DNA of 64,000 nt from Candidatus Phycosocius spiralis (GTDB lineage Bacteria > Pseudomonadota > Alphaproteobacteria > Caulobacterales > Aquidulcibacteraceae): assembly GCF_030158815.1 (NCBI RefSeq), contig NZ_BPFZ01000002.1:124001-188000 (forward strand), given 5' to 3'. The notes beneath the pieces were generated by a model. The model had not been told where the DNA came from. It did not search any database and was given only the letters and a program-made list of their open reading frames with translations. The translations under genes were made by a program, and so were the position numbers. This document shows, one piece after another, positions 55,920 to 63,245 of this stretch (position 1 is its first letter; each line of letters opens with the position of its first letter).

Positions 55920-56468
55920 ATGAAACCGATAAGCCTAAATCAAGCAACTCACCTGAGTTTGATTAATCCGCTGTATCTCGCCATAGGCTTAGCCTTGTTT
56001 GTCGGCGCATGCGGCAATAAGGATCAAAAGGTGGGTGAGTTCACCAATGATCTAACTGGCAATGAGATTGAGGTTTCAGCCCTCTCCGACCCAAAACTGC
56101 CCCAAATCACCTGTTATTTTGGCTCATTTAATCGCTCACTCGTTGATCGCTTGGGCAATGGCAATTGGTTTGAAAATCCCTCCAACACCGCCGTTGACTG
56201 CCGCGCGACCGGACCGATAGAGGCTGCTAGCTTAACCAAATTACCCAAAAATGAGGAAGTCTTCTCCAAGGGCACTAGTCTTTTGTTCAAGAGCATTGCG
56301 CTACGCCGAATTGTAGACATCAAAAACAACACGATTGTCTATATCTCTTACAGCCGCGAATTGGTTGGCGCGTCCGCAAAACTTGGTATGAGCGTGGTTC
56401 CCGTCACCCCGACACCGACAACCTCATCGCCACAAGCCCCACCAGCGGCAGCAGCACAAGCACCCTAA
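55920..56468 (+). CDS. creA: CreA-family lipoprotein
   Basis: The N-terminus ends in LFVGAC, a lipobox, so the mature protein is probably lipid-anchored at Cys31. The body matches CreA: KVGEFTNDLTGNEIEVSALSDPKLPQITCYFGSFNRSLVDRLGNGNWFENPSNTAVDCRATGPIE, then EEVFSKGTSLLFKSIALRRIVDIKNNTIVYISYSRELVGASAKLGMSVVPV. A Pro/Ala-rich tail of about 25 residues ends the protein. AAGGAG precedes the ATG. CreA is conserved but of unknown function. It lies 68 bp before uvrC. Confidence 0.9.
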   Translation: MKPISLNQATHLSLINPLYLAIGLALFVGACGNKDQKVGEFTNDLTGNEIEVSALSDPKLPQITCYFGSFNRSLVDRLGNGNWFENPSNTAVDCRATGPIEAASLTKLPKNEEVFSKGTSLLFKSIALRRIVDIKNNTIVYISYSRELVGASAKLGMSVVPVTPTPTTSSPQAPPAAAAQAP

Positions 56469-56536
56469 TTCTGCTGGTGATTTGTTTGCACAGAGGGCTT
56501 GCCTTCTGATCGCGAGCCGTGCACCCCACCCTGATC

Positions 56537-58510
56537 ATGTCCAAGGCTGATAAAACCCCACTCCCCGATTTTGGTAACCTTCCCAGCGAGGCGCGCCCAG
56601 GGATGGTTAGAGGGCATGGCAGCGACATCATAGCCGATTATGTCCGACGATTGCCTGATAAGCCAGGCGTGTACCGCATGATCGGGGCCGATGCGGAAGT
56701 GCTTTATGTTGGCAAAGCCAAGAGCCTTAAAAACCGTGTGACCTCCTATGCGCGAGGTATTGGCCATACCAACCGCATCGCCCGAATGATCGCCTTAACC
56801 CAAGCGATGGAGTTTATAGTCACCGCCAGCGAGACCGAAGCACTGCTGCTTGAAGCCAATCTGATTAAACGCTTGCGTCCGCGCTTTAATATCTTGATGC
56901 GCGACGACAAATCCTTTCCCTACATAGCCATTCGTCGCGATCATGTGGCCCCCCAAATCAGCAAGCACCGGGGCGCGCGGGCTAAGAATGTCGATTATTA
57001 TGGTCCTTTCGCAAGCGTTTGGGCGGTGAACGCGTGCCTGACGACATTGCAAAAAGCGTTTTTGCTGCGCTCCTGCACCGACAGCGTGTATGAGGGTAGG
57101 TCACGCCCCTGCATGCTCCATCAGATCAAGCGGTGCAGCGCCCCTTGTGTTGGCCTCGTGTCAAAGGCCGATTACGCGCAACTGGTTGATGAAGCGACAG
57201 CCTTTTTGCGAGGTAAATCGGCTGATCTGCAAAACCGCCTTGCAGCCGATATGCATCAGGCGTCCGACGCGATGAATTTTGAAGAGGCCGCGCGGCTACG
57301 TGACCGCATCCGTGCTTTGGCCAGTATTCGTGCTACCCAAGGTATCAACCCACAAAGCTTTCAAGAAGCCGACGTTTTCGGCGTAGCGCTTGAAAGCGGT
57401 ATGAGTTGCATCCAGGTCTTTTTCTTTCGTGCCGGGCAAAATTGGGGTAACCGCGCTTATTTCCCCAAGCATGAAAAAGATACCAGCGAAGTGGAAATCC
57501 TTGATGCCTTTATAGCCCAATTTTACGACGACAAACCCGCACCCTGCTTGATACTGACCAGTCACCCGCTGGCTGGTGAGACCTTGTTAGCGGAGGCGCT
57601 AAGCTTGCGCATGGACTTGAAGGTGGAGATACGCTGCCCGCAACGGGGCGAAAAGCGCGACACCGTCGCTTATGCCACTTCCAACGCACGTGAGTCGTTA
57701 GCGCGAAAACTGGCCGAAAGCGGCACCCAGACCAAGTTGCTGGACGGCGTGGCCGAGGTTTTTGGGCTCTCCGAAGCACCGCAACGCATTGAAATTTATG
57801 ATAACTCCCATATTCAAGGTAGCCATGCTGTGGGCGCGATGGTGGTGGCAGGCCCGGATGGCTTTGAAAAGAGCCAATACCGCAAATGGACCATCAAGGA
57901 CGCCAAGGGTGGCGATGATTTTGCCATGATGCGCGAAGTGTTTACTCGCCGCTTCGCGCGCCTTGTAGCGCCCGATCCCGAAGAGCTTCCCCCCAGCGTC
58001 GATCAAGACGGCAATCTGATTGAATCGGCTGGCAGCAGGAACAAGAACCGCGATACGGCGTGGCCCGATGTCATTCTCATTGATGGCGGCGAACAACAAC
58101 TCTCCATTGTAGTTGAGGTGGCGCGGGCATTGGGAGTGGATAACGAAATTAAGCTGATTTCCATTGCCAAAGGCGTTGACCGCGATGCGGGGCGGGAGTT
58201 GTTTCACACCCCTGGCAGAGCTCCTTTTCGGTTGGAGCCAAAAGACCCTATTCTATACTATCTCCAACGTCTACGCGATGAGGCGCACCGCTATGCCATT
58301 GGCGCGCATCGGCAAAAGCGCGCCATGGCCATCTCTAAAAACCCCTTGGACGAAATTGCTGGAATTGGACCGATGCGCAAGAAAGCCATTCTTGCGCGCT
58401 TTGGCTCGTCACGGGGGGTGGCGCGTGCGGCTCTGTCCGAACTGATGGAAGTGCCAGGGGTTAACGAAGAATTAGCCACGCGCATCCAAGCTTTTTTTCA
58501 AAGGACTTAA
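56537..58510 (+). CDS. uvrC: Excinuclease ABC subunit UvrC
   Basis: Endonuclease subunit of nucleotide excision repair that makes both incisions. The GIY-YIG domain is PDKPGVYRMIGADAEVLYVGKAKSLKNRV (about residues 40-70), the UVR motif is MHQASDAMNFEEAARLRDRIRALASI, the RNase H-like half contains IEIYDNSHIQGSHAVGAMVV with the catalytic Asp, and helix-hairpin-helix motifs close the protein (IAGIGPMRKKAILARFG, EVPGVNEELA). ATG 56537 gives 657 residues; a GTG at 56519 is possible. It is followed 2 bp later by pgsA, a common pairing. Confidence 0.96.
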   Translation: MSKADKTPLPDFGNLPSEARPGMVRGHGSDIIADYVRRLPDKPGVYRMIGADAEVLYVGKAKSLKNRVTSYARGIGHTNRIARMIALTQAMEFIVTASETEALLLEANLIKRLRPRFNILMRDDKSFPYIAIRRDHVAPQISKHRGARAKNVDYYGPFASVWAVNACLTTLQKAFLLRSCTDSVYEGRSRPCMLHQIKRCSAPCVGLVSKADYAQLVDEATAFLRGKSADLQNRLAADMHQASDAMNFEEAARLRDRIRALASIRATQGINPQSFQEADVFGVALESGMSCIQVFFFRAGQNWGNRAYFPKHEKDTSEVEILDAFIAQFYDDKPAPCLILTSHPLAGETLLAEALSLRMDLKVEIRCPQRGEKRDTVAYATSNARESLARKLAESGTQTKLLDGVAEVFGLSEAPQRIEIYDNSHIQGSHAVGAMVVAGPDGFEKSQYRKWTIKDAKGGDDFAMMREVFTRRFARLVAPDPEELPPSVDQDGNLIESAGSRNKNRDTAWPDVILIDGGEQQLSIVVEVARALGVDNEIKLISIAKGVDRDAGRELFHTPGRAPFRLEPKDPILYYLQRLRDEAHRYAIGAHRQKRAMAISKNPLDEIAGIGPMRKKAILARFGSSRGVARAALSELMEVPGVNEELATRIQAFFQRT

Positions 58511-58512
58511 AC

Positions 58513-59118
58513 ATGAAATGGCTGCCAAATGCTGTCTCGATCAGTCGGTTGGCTTTAGCCCCGTTGATTGGCTTTCTGATCTATACTGGATTACTGCAGG
58601 GGCTGAACAACCGTGCGCTGCATGTGGCCCTTATCCTTTTTATCGTTTCTGCGCTTACCGATTGGCTTGATGGTTATCTGGCCCGGCAATTGGATGCAAA
58701 AAGTGAGTTGGGTGGAAAGCTTGATCTATGGGGCGATAAAATTCTTATTGGCTTTACATTATTGGCCCTTTGGTTTGGTTGGCCGAACCTTGGAAACATT
58801 CATGCAGGTATATTCTCCGGACTGATGCGCGATCCGTGGGCACTTGGGGTGGGAATATTTTTGATCCTAGCCATTCCAGTGCGCGACAGTTTCGTCACCA
58901 AGCTGAGAGCACAACTTGCCGCCAACAATATTCTCTTGGCACCCACCTTTGCCGCCAAGTCGAAAACGGCGATGATCATGGTTGCGATGAGTGTGATCTT
59001 ATTTGGTCTAGCAAGTGGCACACAATGGATTATTCATATGGGATTTTGGGCCTTAATTGTTGGGGCCGCCTTATCAATCTGGACTGGTTTGGCCTATTTT
59101 CAAGCCACAAGAGCTTAA
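58513..59118 (+). CDS. pgsA: CDP-diacylglycerol-glycerol-3-phosphate phosphatidyltransferase
   Basis: CDP-alcohol phosphatidyltransferase of 201 residues with four to six membrane helices. The motif D-x2-D-G-x2-A-R-x8-G-x3-D-x3-D is complete in DWLDGYLARQLDAKSELGGKLDLWGD (about residues 51-76). The N-terminus MKWLPNAVSISRLALAPLIGFLI is typical of PgsA. It makes phosphatidylglycerol phosphate; a cardiolipin synthase of the same fold is less likely. The 3' end overlaps the convergent PAS gene by four bases. Confidence 0.9.
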   Translation: MKWLPNAVSISRLALAPLIGFLIYTGLLQGLNNRALHVALILFIVSALTDWLDGYLARQLDAKSELGGKLDLWGDKILIGFTLLALWFGWPNLGNIHAGIFSGLMRDPWALGVGIFLILAIPVRDSFVTKLRAQLAANNILLAPTFAAKSKTAMIMVAMSVILFGLASGTQWIIHMGFWALIVGAALSIWTGLAYFQATRA

Positions 59119-59579
59119 GCGCTTAAAACGCTTTGTAGGGCCCAACCGGGCACACGCGCTCCTGAAAGCGCAATATCCAGCCCAATGACGGCCACGACTT
59201 CATCGCCATGGCCAAGGGGTAAGCGCATCCAAAACCGAACCAAATGGCCTTGGTGATCAAGCTGAGCGGGTGCAACTCCACATAATGGCCTTGCCTCTGC
59301 CACCACGCGCTTTATGGTCTCCATTGCACCCATCACATCGTCATTGGCCAGACAGACGCGCGGATCCTCACCAAAAACTTCGCGTAATGCACTACCCGCC
59401 ACACGTACGCGCGGCTCTTCATCGGCTTTTGTTTCAATCAGTGAGATAAAAGGCAATAAAGGGCCAAAAGCTTTGGGCTGAAAACTCTCACGCGTTGGCA
59501 TTGCCATACCACAAGCAGCACCAGACCAGACGTCGTATAAACGACGCTGTTCTTCCAGCAGCAGTTGTGCGCGAAACAT
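59115..59579 (-). CDS. PAS_5-type (PF07310-like) PAS-domain protein
   Basis: Small PAS-fold protein with LYDVWSGAACGMAMPTRESFQPKAFGPLLPFISLIE at the N-terminus, VRVAGSALREVFGEDPR in the middle and LVRFWMRLPLGHGDEVVAVIGLDIAL near the end, the pattern of alphaproteobacterial PAS_5 proteins, whose roles are mostly unknown. The start is uncertain: ATG 59579 and GTG 59585 (with GGGGG upstream) are both plausible; the open frame reaches 59639. It has no output domain. It is downstream of, and on the same strand as, the mucR gene. Confidence 0.72.
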   Translation of the reverse strand: MFRAQLLLEEQRRLYDVWSGAACGMAMPTRESFQPKAFGPLLPFISLIETKADEEPRVRVAGSALREVFGEDPRVCLANDDVMGAMETIKRVVAEARPLCGVAPAQLDHQGHLVRFWMRLPLGHGDEVVAVIGLDIALSGARVPGWALQSVLSA

Positions 59580-59720
59580 TGACACTAATATTAACCCCCT
59601 ATTTAGGTTAGTATCAGTGATTTGCCCCGAATCGTGCAAGAGTCTTTATGTATAACGTTAGAATATTTCTTGCATTTTACTGCGAATACTTGTTTCGGCT
59701 ACGAAACGATTAAACAAATA

Positions 59721-60125
59721 TTAACGTCTTCCGCGTCCTAGACCGATTTTCTTGGCTAATTCAGAACGTGCCGCAGCATAATTACGTGCAACCATTGGGT
59801 AATCGGGTGCCAAACCCCACTTAGACCGATAGTCATCAGGTGACATATCATAAGCCGCACGCAAATGGCGCTTAAGTGACTTGAAGCGTTTGCCATCCTC
59901 TAGGCAGACAATATGGTCAGGAAACACTGATTTTTTGAAGGGAACTGCGGGCACTAAATCCTTAGAAACAACGATCTGGCCGCCCTCTTGGAGGTTGGCG
60001 AGGGATGTATGCACCATACCAATCAGATTTGGTAGTTCAACAGAAGCTAATTCATTGGCTGAGACATAGGCGGCAACAATTTCAACCGTCATTTCGATCA
60101 AACTAGGATCGTTGTTATCTGACAT
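59721..60125 (-). CDS. MucR/Ros-family transcriptional regulator
   Basis: The 134-residue protein has the family core FPDHIVCLEDGKRFKSLKRHLRAAYDMSPDDYRSKWGLAPDYPMVARNYAAARSELAKKIGLG. MucR proteins are H-NS-like zinc-finger regulators; in Caulobacter MucR1/2 affect cell-cycle and flagellar genes, and in rhizobia they control exopolysaccharide and motility. Here the zinc site looks degenerate: the Cys in IVC and the His in RHL remain, but the second His of the usual HLRTHY is Ala-Ala-Tyr. It sits between luxI and the PAS gene on the same strand. Confidence 0.93.
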   Translation of the reverse strand: MSDNNDPSLIEMTVEIVAAYVSANELASVELPNLIGMVHTSLANLQEGGQIVVSKDLVPAVPFKKSVFPDHIVCLEDGKRFKSLKRHLRAAYDMSPDDYRSKWGLAPDYPMVARNYAAARSELAKKIGLGRGRR

Positions 60126-60196
60126 CCACTCATTCCTTTGTGTTCACTATTGTTCTTATTTTTGCTTGAATCAATTGCCTCAGGCAATGGCTCTCG

Positions 60197-60832
60197 TTAA
60201 GCTGCCACTTCTCGCTTCAGGAACGGATCGCTCAATACCCGATGATGCAGATTAAATGCTGCCTTTGTTGTGTGTAGGGTGGCTTCATCCACTGGAAAGC
60301 TGAAGGCGAACGCCGATTTACCAGGTTCATATTCTACCGGCGGGCCCTCAATCTTAATGCGCCAGCCCAATCCACCTGCAATGGCCACAAGTTGCGGCTC
60401 TGCTATACCATAGACCTTATCTACGCCGTTTTCAAATCCCCACTCTAAGCCACCCACCGCCAAATGAGCAAAACTAATACCATGGCGTGTGTCGGAAGGA
60501 TCACTGGCAGGTGCCAAGCGTGTTAGTTCCCAAGTTGCAGCACGACGCTCAAGCTGCGTTTCAAGATAGGCTGACAGAGGGCCGGCCAAAAGACACTTGC
60601 CTATAGTTGGTGTTAACCTACATGATCCAATCAATTGATTGGTATGTCCCACAGTTACAATATAGGTTACGTTTGGGTCATCGTCTGCCTCATCGCGTTC
60701 ACCCCCATCTACCACGCTCAGATTAGTCCATCCCATTCGATCAACAAACAATTCCTTGCGCTGCCGGAACATGTCCTGTAACAAATTTTGGTGGTATTGG
60801 CGATTGGCGTTGTCAATGTAAAATGTGCGCAT
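60197..60832 (-). CDS. luxI: Acyl-homoserine-lactone synthase (LuxI family)
   Basis: Makes an N-acyl-homoserine lactone from SAM and acyl-ACP or acyl-CoA. Conserved residues are visible: Arg, Phe and Trp in FRQRKELFVDRMGW, the acidic pair in GGERDEADDDPNVTYIV, GSCRLTPT with the conserved Arg, and WELTRLA with Glu and Arg. ATG 60832 (MRTFYIDN) is chosen because AAGGAG lies ten bases upstream; an ATG ten codons earlier has no such site. Product 211 residues. It follows luxR on the same strand after 72 bp that contain a lux-box-like dyad. Acyl chain length is unknown. No symbol more specific than luxI is warranted. Confidence 0.92.
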   Translation of the reverse strand: MRTFYIDNANRQYHQNLLQDMFRQRKELFVDRMGWTNLSVVDGGERDEADDDPNVTYIVTVGHTNQLIGSCRLTPTIGKCLLAGPLSAYLETQLERRAATWELTRLAPASDPSDTRHGISFAHLAVGGLEWGFENGVDKVYGIAEPQLVAIAGGLGWRIKIEGPPVEYEPGKSAFAFSFPVDEATLHTTKAAFNLHHRVLSDPFLKREVAA

Positions 60833-60885
60833 GCTTGAACTCTCCTTGAGAAAGTCATGCATGCAGCCAATAAATGATGATCACT

Positions 60886-60903
60886 ATAGGCAGTTTTACC
60901 TAT
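60886..60903. promoter_or_regulatory. Lux-box-like dyad in front of luxI
   Basis: ATAGGCAGTTTTACCTAT is an 18-bp imperfect palindrome (ATAGG and CCTAT arms) in the luxR-luxI gap, about 54 bp upstream of the luxI start. LuxR-type regulators bind 18-20-bp dyads at this kind of position to activate luxI. Binding is inferred. Confidence 0.55.
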
Positions 60904-60904
60904 C

Positions 60905-61642
60905 TTAGCGCATATATGCCATTGGAACCTCGGCTTGAAGAAAGGCTTCAGCAACCAAGGAAGCCAATGTACGCGCATTAAGGCGGCGCTTGGCTTCCTC
61001 TAATTGATGCGCAACCGTTCTGCCTGACGTACCTAGTACCTCACCGATCTCATCGGAAGTTAATCCACATGCAAGCCATGTGACAACTTCGCGCTGTCGT
61101 TTGGTCAAGCGATGGGCCAAATCAAAAGTGTTAATCTGTTTTGTTTGAAGAAATACCCCACGGCCGACATAATAATTCGCGGCAACAACCGCCGCAAACT
61201 TAAGATCTTCGCTTTCTTGCACTTTACTAGAAGTTAACAAACAACTCCAAACGCTGCCATCCGGCTGGCGAATTGGAACAACAAGGCCTTGAAACAGACC
61301 AAACTCAGCCGCCTCTTCAAAGACTTTTATTTGGTCAAGCGAAAGTGGGCCTGCTTGCAGTTCGCTCCACCAATAAGGTTCGGTCGAAGTCATTATACGG
61401 GTGATTCCTATATCCCTTCGGATGTGACCTGCATCACGATAGCGATACAACCAAGAAACCGGGGGTCGTCCAAAATAACGTAAACCCGGTGATCGAATAT
61501 CATTCTGGCGTGAAGAAACTTGAATTGCCACAAAATGCTGGAATCCCCAGCCAGTAACCATTGAACCAAAGGCTTGATTGAGTTCTTCGACACATTGGGC
61601 TTTAGCAGCTTGACTGGTAAACTCTCTTACATTCACCCACAT
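60905..61642 (-). CDS. luxR: LuxR-family autoinducer-binding transcriptional regulator
   Basis: The N-terminal autoinducer-binding domain retains the expected aromatic and acidic residues in SWLYRYRDAGHIRRD and in TEPYWWSEL. The C-terminal helix-turn-helix is LTKRQREVVTWLACGLTSDEIGEVLGTSGRTVAHQLEEAKRRLNARTLASLVAEAF, with the LuxR-type G-x-x-x-x-E-I-x-x-x-L-G-x-S pattern. ATG 61642 (MWVNVREFT) is chosen because AAGGAG is six bases upstream. Product 245 residues. Together with luxI it forms a complete quorum-sensing pair. Upstream 61658-61790 is AT-rich and likely the promoter. Confidence 0.92.
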   Translation of the reverse strand: MWVNVREFTSQAAKAQCVEELNQAFGSMVTGWGFQHFVAIQVSSRQNDIRSPGLRYFGRPPVSWLYRYRDAGHIRRDIGITRIMTSTEPYWWSELQAGPLSLDQIKVFEEAAEFGLFQGLVVPIRQPDGSVWSCLLTSSKVQESEDLKFAAVVAANYYVGRGVFLQTKQINTFDLAHRLTKRQREVVTWLACGLTSDEIGEVLGTSGRTVAHQLEEAKRRLNARTLASLVAEAFLQAEVPMAYMR

Positions 61643-61918
61643 TCTTATCTCCTTCAAACTTGTGGAAATGGTTAAAAATGAATATTTTTCAAGCCTATTA
61701 TAAACATATATTTTGTCAATTTATGGAATGCAGACTATATTATAAAATAGTATTAGACTTAAAATGAGTTCGGTGTTTATTTATTGCCTACATTATTGGT
61801 ACTTATCGCCATAACACTTGGCATCTGGTTTGAGTCTTTGCTCCTGAGGTTTGCGCCTCTATCGGGCTTTGTCGCTATCCACCACCTGAATGTGCCCAAA
61901 CGCTGATTAAAAGCTGAA
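61643..61918. other. AT-rich gap upstream of luxR
   Basis: About 275 bp between luxR and the small membrane-protein gene. 61660-61780 is markedly AT-rich, with runs such as TATTATAAACATATATTTTG and TATATTATAAAATAG that could serve as a promoter for luxR. I see no convincing lux-box dyad here and no protein-coding frame with family support. Confidence 0.5.
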
Positions 61919-62215
61919 CTAATCAATAGATGAGCCCCGCCCGGGATCGGCGCGTTCATCATAGCCTTGGCGGGCTGAATAAAAGCTCAACCACATTAAG
62001 CCGCTTCCTAATAGGATGGAGATCACACCACCCAAGCCCATCGCAATCCAACCATGGATCGATAAGGTGGGTTGGTGTCCGACCCAAAAAGCTGCAGCAA
62101 ATCCTGCTAAAGTTGCCAGCAGCAATAAAAATAATATGACGGTCACTACGTAACCACCACAAGATAAGGGTGTATTTCTTGTGACATCGCCAGTAGGATC
62201 GAGGGGTGGTAACAA
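61919..62215 (-). CDS. Small two-helix membrane protein, unrecognised
   Basis: A 98-residue frame with two strong hydrophobic segments, YVVTVILFLLLLATLAGFAAAFWV and MGLGGVISILLGSGLMWLSF, a Cys/Gly start and a charged C-terminal tail. No family is recognised. It follows ydbL by 3 bp on the same strand, so it may belong to the same envelope operon (ynbE-ydbL-this gene). Confidence 0.7.
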   Translation of the reverse strand: MLPPLDPTGDVTRNTPLSCGGYVVTVILFLLLLATLAGFAAAFWVGHQPTLSIHGWIAMGLGGVISILLGSGLMWLSFYSARQGYDERADPGRGSSID

Positions 62216-62218
62216 AAT

Positions 62219-62653
62219 CTAATTAACCTTTTGGTCGGGACCACATTTAATCACGATCTCATCCTCTCCGTTTTGCAAGATCTGTGAGCTTGGCCCTTTG
62301 GGGCACCAGTTTTTGTCCAAATCTTGAAAATAGCTACCGGGATCGGCTTTAGCAATCTGACGAAGTGCCGATAAGAGGGCCACCCTATCTTCGGTCTCCC
62401 CATATAATTTCGCGGTTTCACTATAGACTGCCCGGCGACGAATATTCACTTCATTGATACGGCGCTGCAAATCAGCTTGTGCTTCCGTGGGTGTGTGAAC
62501 AAAACCCAAATACCCATCAGCTTGCTCACCCACGATGCCTGCGGCGATCGCTTGGTCAATTGGGCCATTATTGTCCAAAGCACTGACAGATGTTGCGATC
62601 AGAATACTTACCCCACATAGGGCCGCAAAAATCTGGCTTCTCATATCCATCAT
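62219..62653 (-). CDS. ydbL: YdbL-family (DUF1318) periplasmic protein
   Basis: The protein has a signal peptide (FAALCGVSILIATSVSALD, cleavage after SALA-type site) followed by IDQAIAAGIVGEQADGYLGFV and LQRRINEVNIRRRAVYSETAKLYGETEDRVALLSA, the YdbL/DUF1318 pattern. In E. coli YdbL works with YnbE and the AsmA-like YdbH in outer-membrane phospholipid homeostasis. AGGAG lies just upstream; ATG 62653 is very near it, so Met4 (62644) is also possible. 144 residues. Confidence 0.88.
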   Translation of the reverse strand: MMDMRSQIFAALCGVSILIATSVSALDNNGPIDQAIAAGIVGEQADGYLGFVHTPTEAQADLQRRINEVNIRRRAVYSETAKLYGETEDRVALLSALRQIAKADPGSYFQDLDKNWCPKGPSSQILQNGEDEIVIKCGPDQKVN

Positions 62654-62723
62654 TCTCCTCTACGCGCCCATACGAGCCTGTGCACGCATCAACGCGAATT
62701 ATAGCATCGTGATGCAGCATAAT

Positions 62724-62921
62724 CTAGAATATGCCTGGATTGGCCTCTGCGGCACGATCTAATTCGCGTTCCAACTTGATGCGAACATTTTGCTCAATCT
62801 TCATCGTTATATTCAAATTGATTTCTATGGGCTTATCGGGAGCCTGCAGGCGTAAGGTCGGCGTGCAACCTGCACTGCCTATCAACCCAATCACACTTAC
62901 CAGCAAAATATAGTGTCGCAT
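62724..62921 (-). CDS. ynbE: YnbE-family lipoprotein
   Basis: A 65-residue lipoprotein with lipobox SAGC at about residues 16-19 followed by TPTLRLQAPDKPIEINLNITMKIEQNVRIKLERELD, the YnbE signature. In E. coli it extends the YdbH periplasmic bridge by beta-strand stacking. ydbH, normally directly upstream, is absent from 62922-63245 and from the rest of the window. Confidence 0.9.
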   Translation of the reverse strand: MRHYILLVSVIGLIGSAGCTPTLRLQAPDKPIEINLNITMKIEQNVRIKLERELDRAAEANPGIF

Positions 62922-63245
62922 CTATTTACCCTTATTCGCGTCAGCCAATCCCGTATACTACCCATAGCATGACTGGCCATAGCATGACTGGACCGATTTA
63001 AACCCCCATGATTGGCCGCTTTACAGCTTAAACTCTGTAAGCATAATCTGCCCAAATGTGAGATGGCTTAATGGGTACTAACTAGCAATCGCATCAAGGC
63101 TGACAATGATCGGGTGTTGCATCCCTAGAGGCCAGTAAGCACACGCTGCGTTTAGAGGCCCGCTCAACCAAAATAATCTTATCAAGCGATCTTGCCAATT
63201 AATCTTGCCAAGTCATCTTGTATGATCAAAAGGTGCATTACAAAT
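62922..63245. other. Gap between ynbE and the M23 peptidase gene
   Basis: About 324 bp without a credible gene. It contains a perfect tandem duplication of CCATAGCATGACTGG (62962-62976 and 62977-62991) and, at 63187-63225, degenerate repeats of ATCTTGCCAA. Possibly the ynbE promoter lies here; no clear hairpin terminator for the peptidase gene was seen. Confidence 0.55.
62962..62991. repeat. Perfect tandem 15-bp duplication
   Basis: CCATAGCATGACTGG occurs twice in tandem without mismatch, just upstream of ynbE. It may be a recent slippage product or a duplicated operator. Confidence 0.85.

Noticed and set aside
61777-61962. 61-residue minus-strand frame upstream of luxR
   Set aside because: No ribosome-binding site, no family pattern, and it overlaps the end of the small membrane-protein gene.
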